From Microseira wollei NIES-4236 (GTDB lineage Bacteria; Cyanobacteriota; Cyanobacteriia; Cyanobacteriales; Aerosakkonemataceae): 43,783 nt of DNA. A program made the translations under genes and the position numbers. Below are positions 16,456 to 25,298 of the stretch, one piece after another. Within the stretch, counting starts at the first letter, position 1. Each line of letters opens with the position of its first letter. The stretch covers positions 1-43,783 of the forward strand of contig NZ_BLAY01000082.1 of the NCBI RefSeq assembly GCF_020521235.1, read 5' to 3'. The notes under the pieces were generated by a model. That model made no database searches and was not told the origin of the DNA. It was given only the letters and a program-made list of their open reading frames with translations.

Positions 16456-17025
16456 TCAACTTCCTAACCTCAACCATCCGAACACATCCCCCACCGTTAG
16501 CCGCAAATTTGCAACCAAGTTTGGAACGGGTAACAAATCCGTCCCCTCCTCAAACAGTTCCGGTTGCTGTCCGGGTGGGTAAACCAGCACAGAGCGTTCA
16601 TCCGGGTCGATCAACCAGCCTAATTTGCAACCGTGCCTGAGACAGTGCAGGATATTCCCGGTGACTTTAGTTTGACTTTGGTCTGGGGAAAGAATTTCAA
16701 TTGTCCAATCTGGAGCCGCCTCGAATACATTGGCAATATCGCCATTTTGATCAACGGGTATCCTATCCCAAGCGAACACCGCCACATCTGGTACAATTGA
16801 CCGCCCGCCAAAGCTACACCGCAATTCTGGAAAGGCAAGGGCAATTCTCGGAGTTTTCGCTACGGCGTTGATAGCGGTGAGCATTTTACCTCGAATTGTG
16901 CTGTGTTTTCCTTGTGGCATTGGTTTTTGGATAATTTGACCGTTGATGTACTCGCTGGCTGGCTTGGTTTCTGGCAGTTGCAGAAATTCTTCCAGCGTCA
17001 GGGTTTTTGTCGGGGTCTGTACCAT
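16456..17025 (-). CDS. Uma2 family (DUF820) PD-(D/E)XK endonuclease-like protein
   Basis: The start was set at ATG 17,025 (MVQTPTKTLTLEEFLQLPE), giving about 189 aa; a start six codons upstream is also open. Visible family features are the N-terminal ASEYINGQII, VPDVAVFAWDRIP with the active-site Asp, and WTIEILSPDQS with the Glu. These are the core of the restriction-enzyme-like Uma2 fold, present in many copies in filamentous cyanobacteria. The role is unknown; links to mobile DNA are often suspected. It is an isolated gene. Confidence 0.9.
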   Translation of the reverse strand: MVQTPTKTLTLEEFLQLPETKPASEYINGQIIQKPMPQGKHSTIRGKMLTAINAVAKTPRIALAFPELRCSFGGRSIVPDVAVFAWDRIPVDQNGDIANVFEAAPDWTIEILSPDQSQTKVTGNILHCLRHGCKLGWLIDPDERSVLVYPPGQQPELFEEGTDLLPVPNLVANLRLTVGDVFGWLRLGS

Positions 17026-17043
17026 AAGACGCAAGCCTCCCAT

Positions 17044-17545
17044 GCTCTGCCCTCATCTTAGACTTCACCAAGAAGACGCACCAGACAAAGGAGTTGGGGA
17101 GACGCTCTGGGCGACCATTCTCAAGTGAGAAGCTACCGGTCTTATGAACAAAATGCTTCCTTGCTGGAATCCCCTGGCTCCTATCATCGTGTGTCTCCCC
17201 GTCCCCCTGTCCCCCCGTCTCCGCCTCCTCTTCGCCCGCCCATCGATACAAATGAGAATTATTGACAATAAACCCCCGCCCTCGTATGATTTAATTTCAG
17301 TCGGAAACTTTTGCCAATAATTTTCAATAGTAGGGTCAAGCCCTGCTAGATTTTGCCTAACTATGGAAAATAGAAAATTGCAGCCGACACCGACTTTGGT
17401 GTTGGCAAGTACGAATGCTTACAGATCGAGAGAAAGGGAAGCACTTTCACAAAAGTTAAGCTGTTGAAATAATTTTGAAGTTTTTTAAACAAAGCTTTTA
17501 ACTCTTTAGTTTTTGCTATTGAGGTTGGAATCCACCTCAATAAAA
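17044..17545. other. Intergenic region with Fur-like palindrome candidate
   Basis: About 500 bp lack a convincing gene. Pyrimidine-rich GTCTCCCCGTCCCCCTGTCC at about 17,191-17,213 is repeat-like. ATGAGAATTATTGACAAT at 17,252-17,269 resembles a Fur/Zur 7-1-7 box (left half TGAGAAT, right half partly matching) and lies about 230 bp upstream of the Uma2 start. No downstream iron gene is close to it, so the regulatory reading is weak. Confidence 0.35.
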
Positions 17546-17546
17546 T

Positions 17547-17650
17547 CAGGACTTACGCAAGGGCGTTCCTATCACCTTTGTTTCTGGGTAGATCTCTAGT
17601 TCCTTGCTCGACGATTTTTCACAGAAACCCAGTTTCTTTGCGTTATCTAT
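17547..17650. repeat. Partial CAGGACTTACGCAA repeat element
   Basis: It begins TCAGGACTTACGCAAGGGCG. It contains CACCTTTGTTTCTGGG, GACGATTTTTCACAGAAACC and ends near TTTCTTTGCGTTA, which lacks the expected AAGTCCTG. It is therefore a truncated copy of the family at 5052 and 27,203. It lies just upstream of the truncated transposase. Confidence 0.65.
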
Positions 17651-17745
17651 TTGGCTGTTGGCAATTTGCCAGCAACGCTTTTACTTGGGTACAGGTAAAT
17701 TTGCAGTTCATGGTGACAACTGTATCAGGAGGAACATTTTTATTC

Positions 17746-18180
17746 ATGCATCTACATCTGACACATCTACTGAATTTACCAGGCGCGATCGTTGAATCCC
17801 TTACTGATTCTGAAGATTTGATCTGTTTGAGGTTAAGCTTTTTAGCCGAGGGAATTGAATGTCCTCATTGCCGTAACTATACCGAAGAATTGCATCAAGT
17901 GCGACCAATTATGGTAAGAGACTTACCAGCCTTTGGTAAAACGGTGTATTTGCATCTGCCGCGCCGTCAGTTTTATTGTAAAGCTTGCCAGCGCTATTCC
18001 ACAGAGCGACTGGATTTCATCGATTGGCGTAGAAGATATACCCATCGATATGAAGAAAGCATTTACGAGCAAGCGAACAACTCAAGCATCGAGATAGTCA
18101 GCCAAAAACAACGGCTGAGTTACGAGGAAGTCAAGAGCATTGTCAGGTCTGTGAGTAAAAAGAAAAAATCAACTTCATGA
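17746..18180 (+). pseudogene. Truncated ISL3-family transposase (N-terminal zinc-finger part)
   Basis: The 144-aa product starts at ATG 17,746 behind AGGAGGAAC. It has the ISL3 zinc-finger arrangement CPHC (about residues 39-42) and CKAC (about 77-80), then SIYEQANNSSIEIVSQKQRLSYEEVKSIV, which resembles the helix-turn-helix region. The DDE catalytic domain (normally to about 400 aa) is absent and no continuation exists downstream before 18,611. It is most likely an IS remnant. A short DNA-binding derivative retained by the host is possible, because the frame is clean up to a normal stop. Confidence 0.8.
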
Positions 18181-18610
18181 AAATATATATTTGCAGTTTT
18201 AATTTATCAGAAAATTTTATCACCATTTGCCATTTAGTTTAAAAATAATTGTTTAAATAAACATAAACAAACCGCAAATATTTAGTAATAAAAGCGTAAT
18301 ATTTAAAATAAGCTTGGAATCTGTAAAAAGAGGTTTATCCCTATCGCATAAACGCCGCCGCTTCAGTGTATCAACCATAACCGATCGTCGAAGGGTGAGG
18401 GTGATAGATTCAGATTCGAGGCGCGTGAGCTTCAGTGGCAGAAGCATCCAATTTGTCAATATAACGGATTGCAGGCGCATAAGGTACACCTCTCGTTTGT
18501 ATAGCGGCTGCCATTTTTGCTGCCGCTATACAAACAAAGCCAAAAGGCTTTCCCTCACTCGCTTACAATCCGCTGTAAAACTCGCTTGTCAATCGTTTCT
18601 GAGTAGCCAG
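18181..18610. other. Intergenic region with a 14-bp perfect palindrome
   Basis: AT-rich DNA to about 18,320 is followed by a segment holding GTTTGTATAGCGGC (18,495-18,508) and GCCGCTATACAAAC (18,522-18,535), a perfect inverted repeat with a 13-base loop. The same TTTGTATAGC word ends the repeats at 21,858-22,069 and 37,903-38,066, so this is a minimal member of that palindrome family. The iron-island genes start just after it. No strong promoter or Fur box was recognised. Confidence 0.6.
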
Positions 18611-19252
18611 ATGAACGAAAAATTTTCTATGGAAATGCAATCCCAGCCTGATTCAATTTCAGCGGGATTTCCCAAACAGTTAGATATTGCGAAGGTCAGC
18701 GTTTACGCCCTCAGCTTTTTATCAGCAGGGATGTTTCTCTTCTTGCCATTCGTTAACTTATTGCATCCCAGTCCTTGGCAGAGATGGATGGGAACAATTC
18801 ACGGCTTTGCATCATTATTAGCGACTGTCGTAGCCGTGTATGCAGGGCATTTAGCCTTTCCCTTGCTGCGCGGCGTGAATAAAATCCTGCCCCAAATGCG
18901 TACCCTCACCTTTTGGTCAACTTTTATCGCATTTTTGGGAATTGCTACCGGCAATTTAGCTTACATGCGATACCGCGCAGGTATGAACTTCGGCGGCGCC
19001 AGGGCATGGCTGAGAGAAAACTCGCCTTTAGTGCAGTACGTTTTGATGGAATACCACGAATTTACCGTACTATTTACCTTGCCCTTGGGAGTCGCTTGCA
19101 CTTGGATTTTGTGGCATTACGGCGACTCAATTCTAGAAAAAGAAAACCGACCCGTTCTCACAGCAACCTGCGTGGCTTTAATGGCAATGATGTTTTTTGC
19201 AATGGGTGGATTAGTCACAGGAATTGGTGTAGCCAAAGTCCACGCATTGTAA
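18611..19252 (+). CDS. Five-helix membrane protein with paired histidines (possible cytochrome b-like)
   Basis: The 213-aa product (ATG 18,611) was not recognised as a named family. Five hydrophobic helices are visible at about 28-51, 57-86, 98-121, 146-170 and 182-208. Helix 2 carries His64 and His80, and helix 4 carries His149 and His169, near opposite membrane faces, as in di-heme b-type four-helix bundles. That is suggestive only, because the spacings (16 and 20) are not the classical 13-14. It is the first gene of a same-strand series leading to the multicopper oxidase, so an electron-transfer role in metal redox chemistry is a reasonable guess. Confidence 0.75.
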   Translation: MNEKFSMEMQSQPDSISAGFPKQLDIAKVSVYALSFLSAGMFLFLPFVNLLHPSPWQRWMGTIHGFASLLATVVAVYAGHLAFPLLRGVNKILPQMRTLTFWSTFIAFLGIATGNLAYMRYRAGMNFGGARAWLRENSPLVQYVLMEYHEFTVLFTLPLGVACTWILWHYGDSILEKENRPVLTATCVALMAMMFFAMGGLVTGIGVAKVHAL

Positions 19253-19321
19253 AAACATTGGATTGAGAGTTTGGGAAAAAAATAGCGACTGAAAAAGTAG
19301 AGAGATTCGGAGGCGCATGAA

Positions 19322-19807
19322 ATGACTCGGCAACTAACTCGCGTAACCAGAAAAGCAGCGGAAGACGAACCGATATATGGCAAAATTTGGGGATGGTTAA
19401 AACACTTTCCCAACGGTTTAGCTGAAGGTGCCCAAAACCCACCCACTGTTTCCGGTCCAGCAGCGGCGGCGCTAATTAGTGCGGGAATTGGCTGTGTGAC
19501 GATGATGGTGACGCACCATTTGTCGGATGCAGATAAATCTAAAGCAACGGAAAAATTTGTTCACTCTCTCGGCGGGTGGATACCGGGAAGTTACAACTCA
19601 AGCGAATTGTGGGGCAACATTGGCAGTTACACCGGCAAAGAAACAATGTTGTTAGTAGGTTGGCTGGTGAGTTGGCCTATTCTTTACGTGATTTTGAGGA
19701 ACAAGAACGTTAAATCAAGAACGATATTCTTCTGGATGTTTGCCTTGTTCGTTGCAGCCACTGCTATGAGTTGGCATCCTTTGTTCCCCTATTTACCGTT
19801 GATGTAA
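19322..19807 (+). CDS. Hypothetical membrane protein of the iron island
   Basis: The 161-aa product has an amphipathic N-terminus and then three hydrophobic segments (about 45-65, 108-126, 134-151). Histidines sit near membrane edges (THHLSD at 65-66, FVHSLGG at 81, SWHPLFPYL at 152). No family was recognised. It lies 69 bp after the five-helix protein and 18 bp before the next gene, so the three probably form an operon with shared function. It could be a second membrane subunit of the same complex. Confidence 0.72.
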   Translation: MTRQLTRVTRKAAEDEPIYGKIWGWLKHFPNGLAEGAQNPPTVSGPAAAALISAGIGCVTMMVTHHLSDADKSKATEKFVHSLGGWIPGSYNSSELWGNIGSYTGKETMLLVGWLVSWPILYVILRNKNVKSRTIFFWMFALFVAATAMSWHPLFPYLPLM

Positions 19808-19825
19808 AAAGTGTGAGGTTTAGTT

Positions 19826-20659
19826 ATGCAAGAACCAATCAAGCCAATGCCCGCCAGGGAAATGCACAAATATGTTTGGGGTTTTGTGGGAGTATTTTTC
19901 CTGATTGCGGGGAGTTATCCTATCTCTTTCTGGCGAGTCAGTCAGGATCAGAAATTTGCGGGTTTTCACGTCAAATCTTTCACCGACGCTGGTAAGCCAA
20001 AACTGCCATCTGATGCAGCAGTAGCCGTTCAAACGCCTGCTACTAATCCTGCGATGAATGCATCGGTAGCAGTTCAACCTGGTAATCCTGCTGAAACAAT
20101 GGCAACGATGAATAATGCATCGGTAGCAGTTCAACCTGGTAATCCGGCTGAACAAATGGCAACGATGAATAATGCATCGGTAGCGGTTCAACCTGGTAAT
20201 ATGGCTGAAACAATTGCTAGCAGTAGTAACGCAAATACTTTTGCACAGCCAGAAAAAATAACAGATGCCAACCAGTCCACCGCGATTGTAAATCCGACTA
20301 TTGGCAACAATCCTTCTCAACAGATTGTTGGTAATGACAGTCAAGTTGCGCTTAATCCAACTGACCGAGTTCAGCTGAGGGAGTTAAACCAGAAGGTGTA
20401 CGACCAAATAGCTAAAAATTGGCAACTTGGTCGCAGGTTTGAGCAGTCTCTGGTTTACCGCGTCAGCGCGACGGCTGAGGGAGCGATCGCATCCTTCAAA
20501 CCCGTCAACCAAAGCGCATCGGACTTGGTTCAACAAACCCCTCTGGCAAACTTGCTGCCATCTTCGGTATCAACTAATACCCCTGTGGCTGACTTTAGGG
20601 TAGTATTTACATCTCTTGGCGTACTCGAAGTTAGTCCCTGGGATGGATTCGGAAAGTAG
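19826..20659 (+). CDS. Membrane-anchored periplasmic protein with 19-residue repeats
   Basis: The 277-aa product has one membrane helix at about 13-30 (VWGFVGVFFLIAGSYPISFW), then a low-complexity linker with three copies of a 19-residue unit (NASVAVQPGNPAETMATMN-like). A compact C-terminal domain (about 180-277) starts LRELNQKVYDQIAKNWQ and ends FRVVFTSLGVLEVSPWDGFG. That domain has the look of a TonB-C-type alpha/beta module (amphipathic helix ending NW, two strands), but I would not assign it firmly. A single-helix anchor plus flexible spacer plus end domain would suit a periplasm-spanning connector. Start is ATG 19,826 after GTGAGG. Confidence 0.72.
   Translation: MQEPIKPMPAREMHKYVWGFVGVFFLIAGSYPISFWRVSQDQKFAGFHVKSFTDAGKPKLPSDAAVAVQTPATNPAMNASVAVQPGNPAETMATMNNASVAVQPGNPAEQMATMNNASVAVQPGNMAETIASSSNANTFAQPEKITDANQSTAIVNPTIGNNPSQQIVGNDSQVALNPTDRVQLRELNQKVYDQIAKNWQLGRRFEQSLVYRVSATAEGAIASFKPVNQSASDLVQQTPLANLLPSSVSTNTPVADFRVVFTSLGVLEVSPWDGFGK
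20060..20225 (+). repeat. 57-bp in-frame tandem repeat within the anchor protein gene
   Basis: Units start at 20,060, 20,117 and 20,174 (GCATCGGTAGCAGTTCAACC in each, with GCGG in the third). The 57-bp period equals 19 codons, so copy number can change without frame loss. It encodes the extended linker of the 277-aa protein and would set its reach across the periplasm. Confidence 0.9.
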
Positions 20660-20808
20660 GGGCACACTTTAACGAGATATCTCGTGCTTCCGTGGATTGA
20701 TTGGTAAAACCCGCCCCGCAATCAGCAGTTCTCTGGCAAAATGCATAATATTGTCAACAACTTCTTGAATAAATTTGCAACAATTAACTAGGAATTATTG
20801 GCAATTCA

Positions 20809-21813
20809 ATGCAGAATCTTCCCATACCAGAGAAAAGAAAACCTTGGACTCGACGCCAACTCCTGCAACTCGCATTAGCAGGCGGCGTTGGCGTCACGGG
20901 TGCAGCCTTGGGACTGCAAATCCTAAGTGCAAAACTCTTGCCCAGGGTAAAAATACCACCTCTACCCGGCGATACGCCAGACGGAGGTAACGGTATTAAC
21001 CCGATGAACGTCCTGCGTGATTTTGATTACGGCACTGTTAAGCGAGAAAACGGACGGACGATCCGGGAATTCCGGATTACAGCGAAAACTTCCACGCTGC
21101 AACTAAACAGTGCGGTAACTTTTAATACCTGGAATTGCAACGGGCGCGTACCGGGGCCAACCTTGCGGGCGAAACAGGGCGATCGCGTGCGAGTCCTTTT
21201 CTATAATCAAGGCGGACATTCCCACTCGCTGCACTTTCACGGCACCCATCCCCCTGAAGCAGATGGCGTCAAACCCATCGCCAATGGCAAGGCCACGATT
21301 TATGAATTTGACGCGGAACCATATGGTGTACATTTATACCACTGTCACGTTGAGCCGGTGACCCGTCATATCGGCAAAGGGTTGTACGGCATGTTCATCG
21401 TCGATCCACCCGGCGGACGAAAACCAGCAGATGAGATGGTATTAATTATGGCTGGGTACGACATCAACGACGACAACCGCAACGAACTTTATGCGTTTAA
21501 CGGGTTACCCAACTACTACCATCACCATCCCATCCCGATTTACAAAGACCAACTGATTCGGCTGTACGTCCTCAACATGATTGAATACGATCCGGCGGCG
21601 ACGTTTCACCTGCACGCCAATTTCTTCCATGTGTATCGCACCGGGATGACTCTGACTCCCAGCGAGACAAACGACGTAATTACGATGGGGACTGCGGAAC
21701 GACACATCCTGGAATTTTCCTATCGCTACCCCGGTAAGTACATGTTCCATCCCCATCAGGACATTATTGCCCAAAACGGCTGTATGGGTTTGTTTGAAGT
21801 CCTCAACCTCTAG
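20809..21813 (+). CDS. Two-domain multicopper oxidase, Tat-exported (candidate ferroxidase)
   Basis: The 334-aa product begins with a twin-arginine signal (WTRRQLLQLALAGGVGVTGAA). Copper-site motifs are HSHSLHFHG (His137-His144), LYHCHVEPVTRHIGKGLYGM (His178, Cys179, His180, His187, Met195), TFHLHANFFH (His267-His274) and MFHPHQ (His314, His316). The type-1 Cys lies in domain 1 and the second domain lacks it, as in two-domain laccase/nitrite-reductase-like enzymes. The enzyme would oxidise a substrate in the periplasm with reduction of O2. The neighbouring FTR1, porin and ferritin-like genes favour Fe(II) as substrate; Cu(I) or Mn(II) cannot be excluded. Confidence 0.9.
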   Translation: MQNLPIPEKRKPWTRRQLLQLALAGGVGVTGAALGLQILSAKLLPRVKIPPLPGDTPDGGNGINPMNVLRDFDYGTVKRENGRTIREFRITAKTSTLQLNSAVTFNTWNCNGRVPGPTLRAKQGDRVRVLFYNQGGHSHSLHFHGTHPPEADGVKPIANGKATIYEFDAEPYGVHLYHCHVEPVTRHIGKGLYGMFIVDPPGGRKPADEMVLIMAGYDINDDNRNELYAFNGLPNYYHHHPIPIYKDQLIRLYVLNMIEYDPAATFHLHANFFHVYRTGMTLTPSETNDVITMGTAERHILEFSYRYPGKYMFHPHQDIIAQNGCMGLFEVLNL

Positions 21814-22118
21814 AAACCCGGTTTTTCTAATAATACCTTCGCCAATTTTCTGCAACGCCCACACCCACCAAGGGTGTGGCTACACAAACTTTGCAAGGCG
21901 TAGCAGGCTCAAATCATTGCAGGCTGCTCTGGCAGCCAAAGTTTGTATAGCCGCACCCTTTAGCCCACACCCACCAAGGGTGTGGCTACACAAACTTTGC
22001 AAGGCGTAGCAGGCTCAAATCATTGCAGGCTGCTCTGGCAGCCAAAGTTTGTATAGCCGCACCCTTTAGGGTGCCGGATGCCAGGCGAAGGTATTGTCTA
22101 AAAAACCGGGTTTCTGAG
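21811..22118. repeat. Nested palindrome enclosing two 106-bp direct repeats
   Basis: Outer arms AGAAACCCGGTTTTTCTAA and CTAAAAAACCGGGTTTCT enclose AATACCTTCGCC/GGCGAAGGTATT. These enclose two near-identical 106-bp units (21,858-21,963 and 21,964-22,069). Each unit is itself palindromic: AAGGGTGTGGCTACACAAAC at one end and GTTTGTATAGCCGCACCCTT at the other. The whole block follows the oxidase stop by only a few bases and could act as a strong RNA fold or terminator. It looks like serial insertion of miniature elements into one another. Confidence 0.88.
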
Positions 22119-22262
22119 AATCTGCGATAAATTTGCAGCAATTACAGCTAGCAAGCCCGCAAGCCAGGAGCTTAATCAAAACTTCTGATTTGCTTATTGA
22201 AAAAAAAACTCATCAAATGCGAGAATGAGGTTCTGATTTATCCGCTAAGAAAATCCTTAACC

Positions 22263-23279
22263 ATGAGCGCTTTTCGTTCTTACTATTACACCCTTGCGAT
22301 CGCTAGCTTGATCGCGTTAACTAGCTGTAGCAGTTCTACGACTACCAACAATACACAAACCCCAGCCGCCGTATCACCAGTAGCAAGTAATACTGAAACG
22401 CATAGTCATAACCACGGGGGTGGCAAGAAAATTAACATCAACTCGGCGATTCTGTCCGAGTTAGATAAATTAGAAGCTAAGTTAGGCATTCCGGCGCTAT
22501 CGAATCAAATTCAAGCCGGTCGTCGCTACGCTTCTCCTGAAGAATTAGTCTCGAAAAAAGTACTAACTCAAGCGCAGTTTGACCAGATTAAAGAAATGGT
22601 GACCATTGAAGATGTGGTGCTAACTGGGTCAGCCAAAGATGTTGACTACATGACCAAATTAGGTTTGATGAAAGGACATCTTTTGGTCGCCAAAGAACTG
22701 CTTGATTTACAACAGGCAAAACAGGCAGAACCCCACATCGGACACCCGGTGGAAGAAATTTATACCGATGTGGAAGAGCAGTTAAAAGAGCGTAAAGTTA
22801 AAGAATTCAAGACAACTTTAATTAGCTTGCAAGATTTGGTGAAATCTCAACCCAAAAACGCCAAAGTTGCCACAGAATTTGGCAATTCGATGCAAGCGGT
22901 GGATAGTGCTATCCAAGGGATACCGGAAGCGCAGCGCCAGTCGCCTAAATTTGTGCTGCAAGTGATTAACGAGTTGCTCGATGCGGCGAATGCGGAATAT
23001 GGGGCGGCGATCGCTAATAATAAAATATCAGCGCTGATTGAATATCAAGACTCGCGCGGGTTTGTTATCTACGCCAATAATCTTTACCAAACCATCGCCG
23101 CTCAAATGGCAAAAGAGCATCCCGAAGCTCATAAAGCCATTACTACCAGCATGGCGGAACTAGCAAAAAATTGGCCTACCGTCACCGCACCCCCCGCACC
23201 TGTAAAAACTCCAGAGCAAGTGACGCAATTGATTAAAACAATTGAGCAAAACTCTCAAAAAGTCATTGGAAATGGCTGA
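22263..23279 (+). CDS. Lipoprotein with His-rich linker and helix-hairpin-helix domain
   Basis: The 338-aa product (ATG 22,263; an upstream in-frame start at 22,197 would mask the signal) has a lipoprotein signal ending LIALTSCSSS and a linker with HSHNHGGGKK. A helix-hairpin-helix-like segment follows (INSAILSELDKLEAKLGIPALSNQI), then a long helical domain containing EPHIGHPVEEIYTDVEEQLKERK. No exact family was assigned. The His-rich stretch suggests metal binding, and the helical half is reminiscent of periplasmic iron-uptake partners of FTR1 (EfeO/imelysin-like), but this is inference. It lies between the oxidase and the porin on the same strand. Confidence 0.78.
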   Translation: MSAFRSYYYTLAIASLIALTSCSSSTTTNNTQTPAAVSPVASNTETHSHNHGGGKKININSAILSELDKLEAKLGIPALSNQIQAGRRYASPEELVSKKVLTQAQFDQIKEMVTIEDVVLTGSAKDVDYMTKLGLMKGHLLVAKELLDLQQAKQAEPHIGHPVEEIYTDVEEQLKERKVKEFKTTLISLQDLVKSQPKNAKVATEFGNSMQAVDSAIQGIPEAQRQSPKFVLQVINELLDAANAEYGAAIANNKISALIEYQDSRGFVIYANNLYQTIAAQMAKEHPEAHKAITTSMAELAKNWPTVTAPPAPVKTPEQVTQLIKTIEQNSQKVIGNG

Positions 23280-24608
23280 TGGGAAATTTTGGCAAATTTT
23301 CAATAGAGGAGTGAGTTAACAATGCCTGAAATAGTGTGGAAGTCTCTGCTGTTGACACCAGCAGCATTATGTGCTGCGCTGACGTTCTGTAGTACAGCGA
23401 TCGCAGCAGAAACGCCAGGGTCGAGGGACAGCCTCAATCAAGTCACCTCGGTATCTCAACTTACCGACGTAGACCCAACCCACTGGGCTTTCCAGGCATT
23501 GCAATCTCTCGTCGAACGCTATGGTTGCATAGAAGGATATCCGGATCGGACGTATCGGGGCAACCGCGCCTTGACGCGCTATGAATTTGCCGCTGGGTTA
23601 AATGCCTGCTTAGACCGAATTCAAGAACTGATTGCCGCTGCTGTTGCCGACTTGCCGAGTCGAGACGACATCGCCACAATCCGGCGCTTGCAAGAGGAAT
23701 TTGCCGCCGAACTCGCCACATTGCGGGGGCGGGTAGATGCGCTGGAAGCACGCACTGCCAGATTGGAAGCGAATCAGTTTTCCACCACAACCAAACTTAG
23801 AGGAGAAGTTATCTTTGCCCTCGCTGGTGCCTTCGGCGACGAAAAGGCTAATAGCCAAGATGATATAGAAGACAACATCACTTTGAGCCATCGCACCCGT
23901 CTGAATTTTGATACCAGCTTCAGCGGCAAAGACCAACTAAGAGTGCGCTTGCAAGGCAGAAACACGACGCCCCTCAGCGGGGATGTCACCGGCACTAACA
24001 TGACCCGCCTCTCCTTTGACGGGAATGAGGAAAACGACATTCGCATTGATGACATGTACTATCGCTTCCCCTTGGGTAAGCAGACCACAGTCTGGGTGAT
24101 TGCCAACTCTTTTGGCTCAGAGAATATTGCCGACCCCCTCAATCCCTTGCTCAGAAGCGACGGTAGCGGTTCCATTTCCCGGTTTGGGCGATTTAGCCCC
24201 ATCTACCGCCTCGCCGAAGCAGCGGGGATTGCCCTCAACCATCAATTTAGCAACGCCGTCAATCTAACAGTGGCTTATCGAGCCAGAAATGCCAACAATC
24301 CCAGCGACAAAGCTGGACTTTTTGATGGTAACTATGGTGCTTTAGCTCAGCTGACCTTGACGCCAAATAAAAACATTGGTGTGGCACTCACCTACGTTAA
24401 TTCTTACTTCCCCGGTAGCGGCGTCGATACTTCCGGAAGTACCGGCAGTGCTTTCGCCAGAAGACCTTTCGATCAAGTTGCCACCTTCACCCATTCCTAT
24501 GGTTTGGAAAGCACCTTCCGGTTGAGTCAGAACTTTACTCTTTCGGGTTGGCTGGGTTTAACTCAAGCTGAAGCGGTTCAGCAGAACGAATAGAATCTGG
24601 TTAAATCT

Positions 24609-25271
24609 ATGTATAACCGACAGATGGCGATTATGCATAGATTAGAAGACTTAGTTCAGATCGGAGAAGCCGCCAAAATCCGAGGTGTAAGCATCGATAC
24701 ATTGAGAAGGTGGGAGCGTAGCGGCAAACTCAAAGCCACTAAAACCGAGGGAGGGCATCGCCGTTACAGGGTTGCTGACTTACTAAAAATCGACAACCCT
24801 TGCCCTCAAAAATACACGGTAATCTATGGTCGAGTCAGCACCCCAGACAAAAAAGAAGATCTAGCGCGCCAAATAGGATTGCTGGAACTCTACTGCCAAC
24901 AACATGGGTGGAAAGAGATTTACACCCTCAAAGATATAGGTTCGGGACTTAACTACAGAAAACGCGGACTGTTAAAACTGATTGACCTACTTCAGCGCGA
25001 TGAAGTAGGTCGTTTGTTGATTACAGACAAAGATAGATTGTTGCGGTTTGGTTCAGAGTTGATTTTTACCCTTTGCGAAAACAACGGCGCGGAAGTAATT
25101 ATTTTAAATAAGCCATCAGACATAGAACCAGAACAAGAACTCGTAGAAGATGTCTTGGCAGTAATTACAGTAATGTCTGCCCGTTTGTACGGCAAGCGGT
25201 CGCGGCGCAACCTCAAAGCAATGCAGGCAATGCACGAATGTGCCGAAAAAATCGTTGAACTTGAGGATTGA
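24609..25271 (+). CDS. tnpA: IS607 TnpA serine recombinase
   Basis: The 220-aa product has an N-terminal MerR-like HTH (LVQIGEAAKIRGVSIDTLRRWERSGKL, with GGHRRYR at 49-53). A serine-resolvase catalytic domain follows, with the nucleophile Ser77 in IYGRVSTPDKKEDLARQ, LLITDKDRLLRFG and a C-terminal helix (VMSARLYGKRSRRN). Length and order are standard for IS607 TnpA. It appears intact and could mobilise the element. tnpB starts 27 bp downstream. Confidence 0.95.
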   Translation: MYNRQMAIMHRLEDLVQIGEAAKIRGVSIDTLRRWERSGKLKATKTEGGHRRYRVADLLKIDNPCPQKYTVIYGRVSTPDKKEDLARQIGLLELYCQQHGWKEIYTLKDIGSGLNYRKRGLLKLIDLLQRDEVGRLLITDKDRLLRFGSELIFTLCENNGAEVIILNKPSDIEPEQELVEDVLAVITVMSARLYGKRSRRNLKAMQAMHECAEKIVELED

Positions 25272-25298
25272 CAATACGAAACTCTGGTTGTACGATAC

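Noticed and set aside
17251-17270. Fur box controlling the iron island
   Set aside because: ATGAGAATTATTGACAAT resembles a Fur site, but it is about 1.3 kb from the first iron-island gene with a transposase remnant between; kept only as a weak note.
19820-20344. Minus-strand open frame rich in Cys, His and Arg repeats
   Set aside because: It is the antisense reading of the 57-bp repeats in the 277-aa protein gene; the plus-strand frame has the membrane helix, the ribosome binding site and the operon context.
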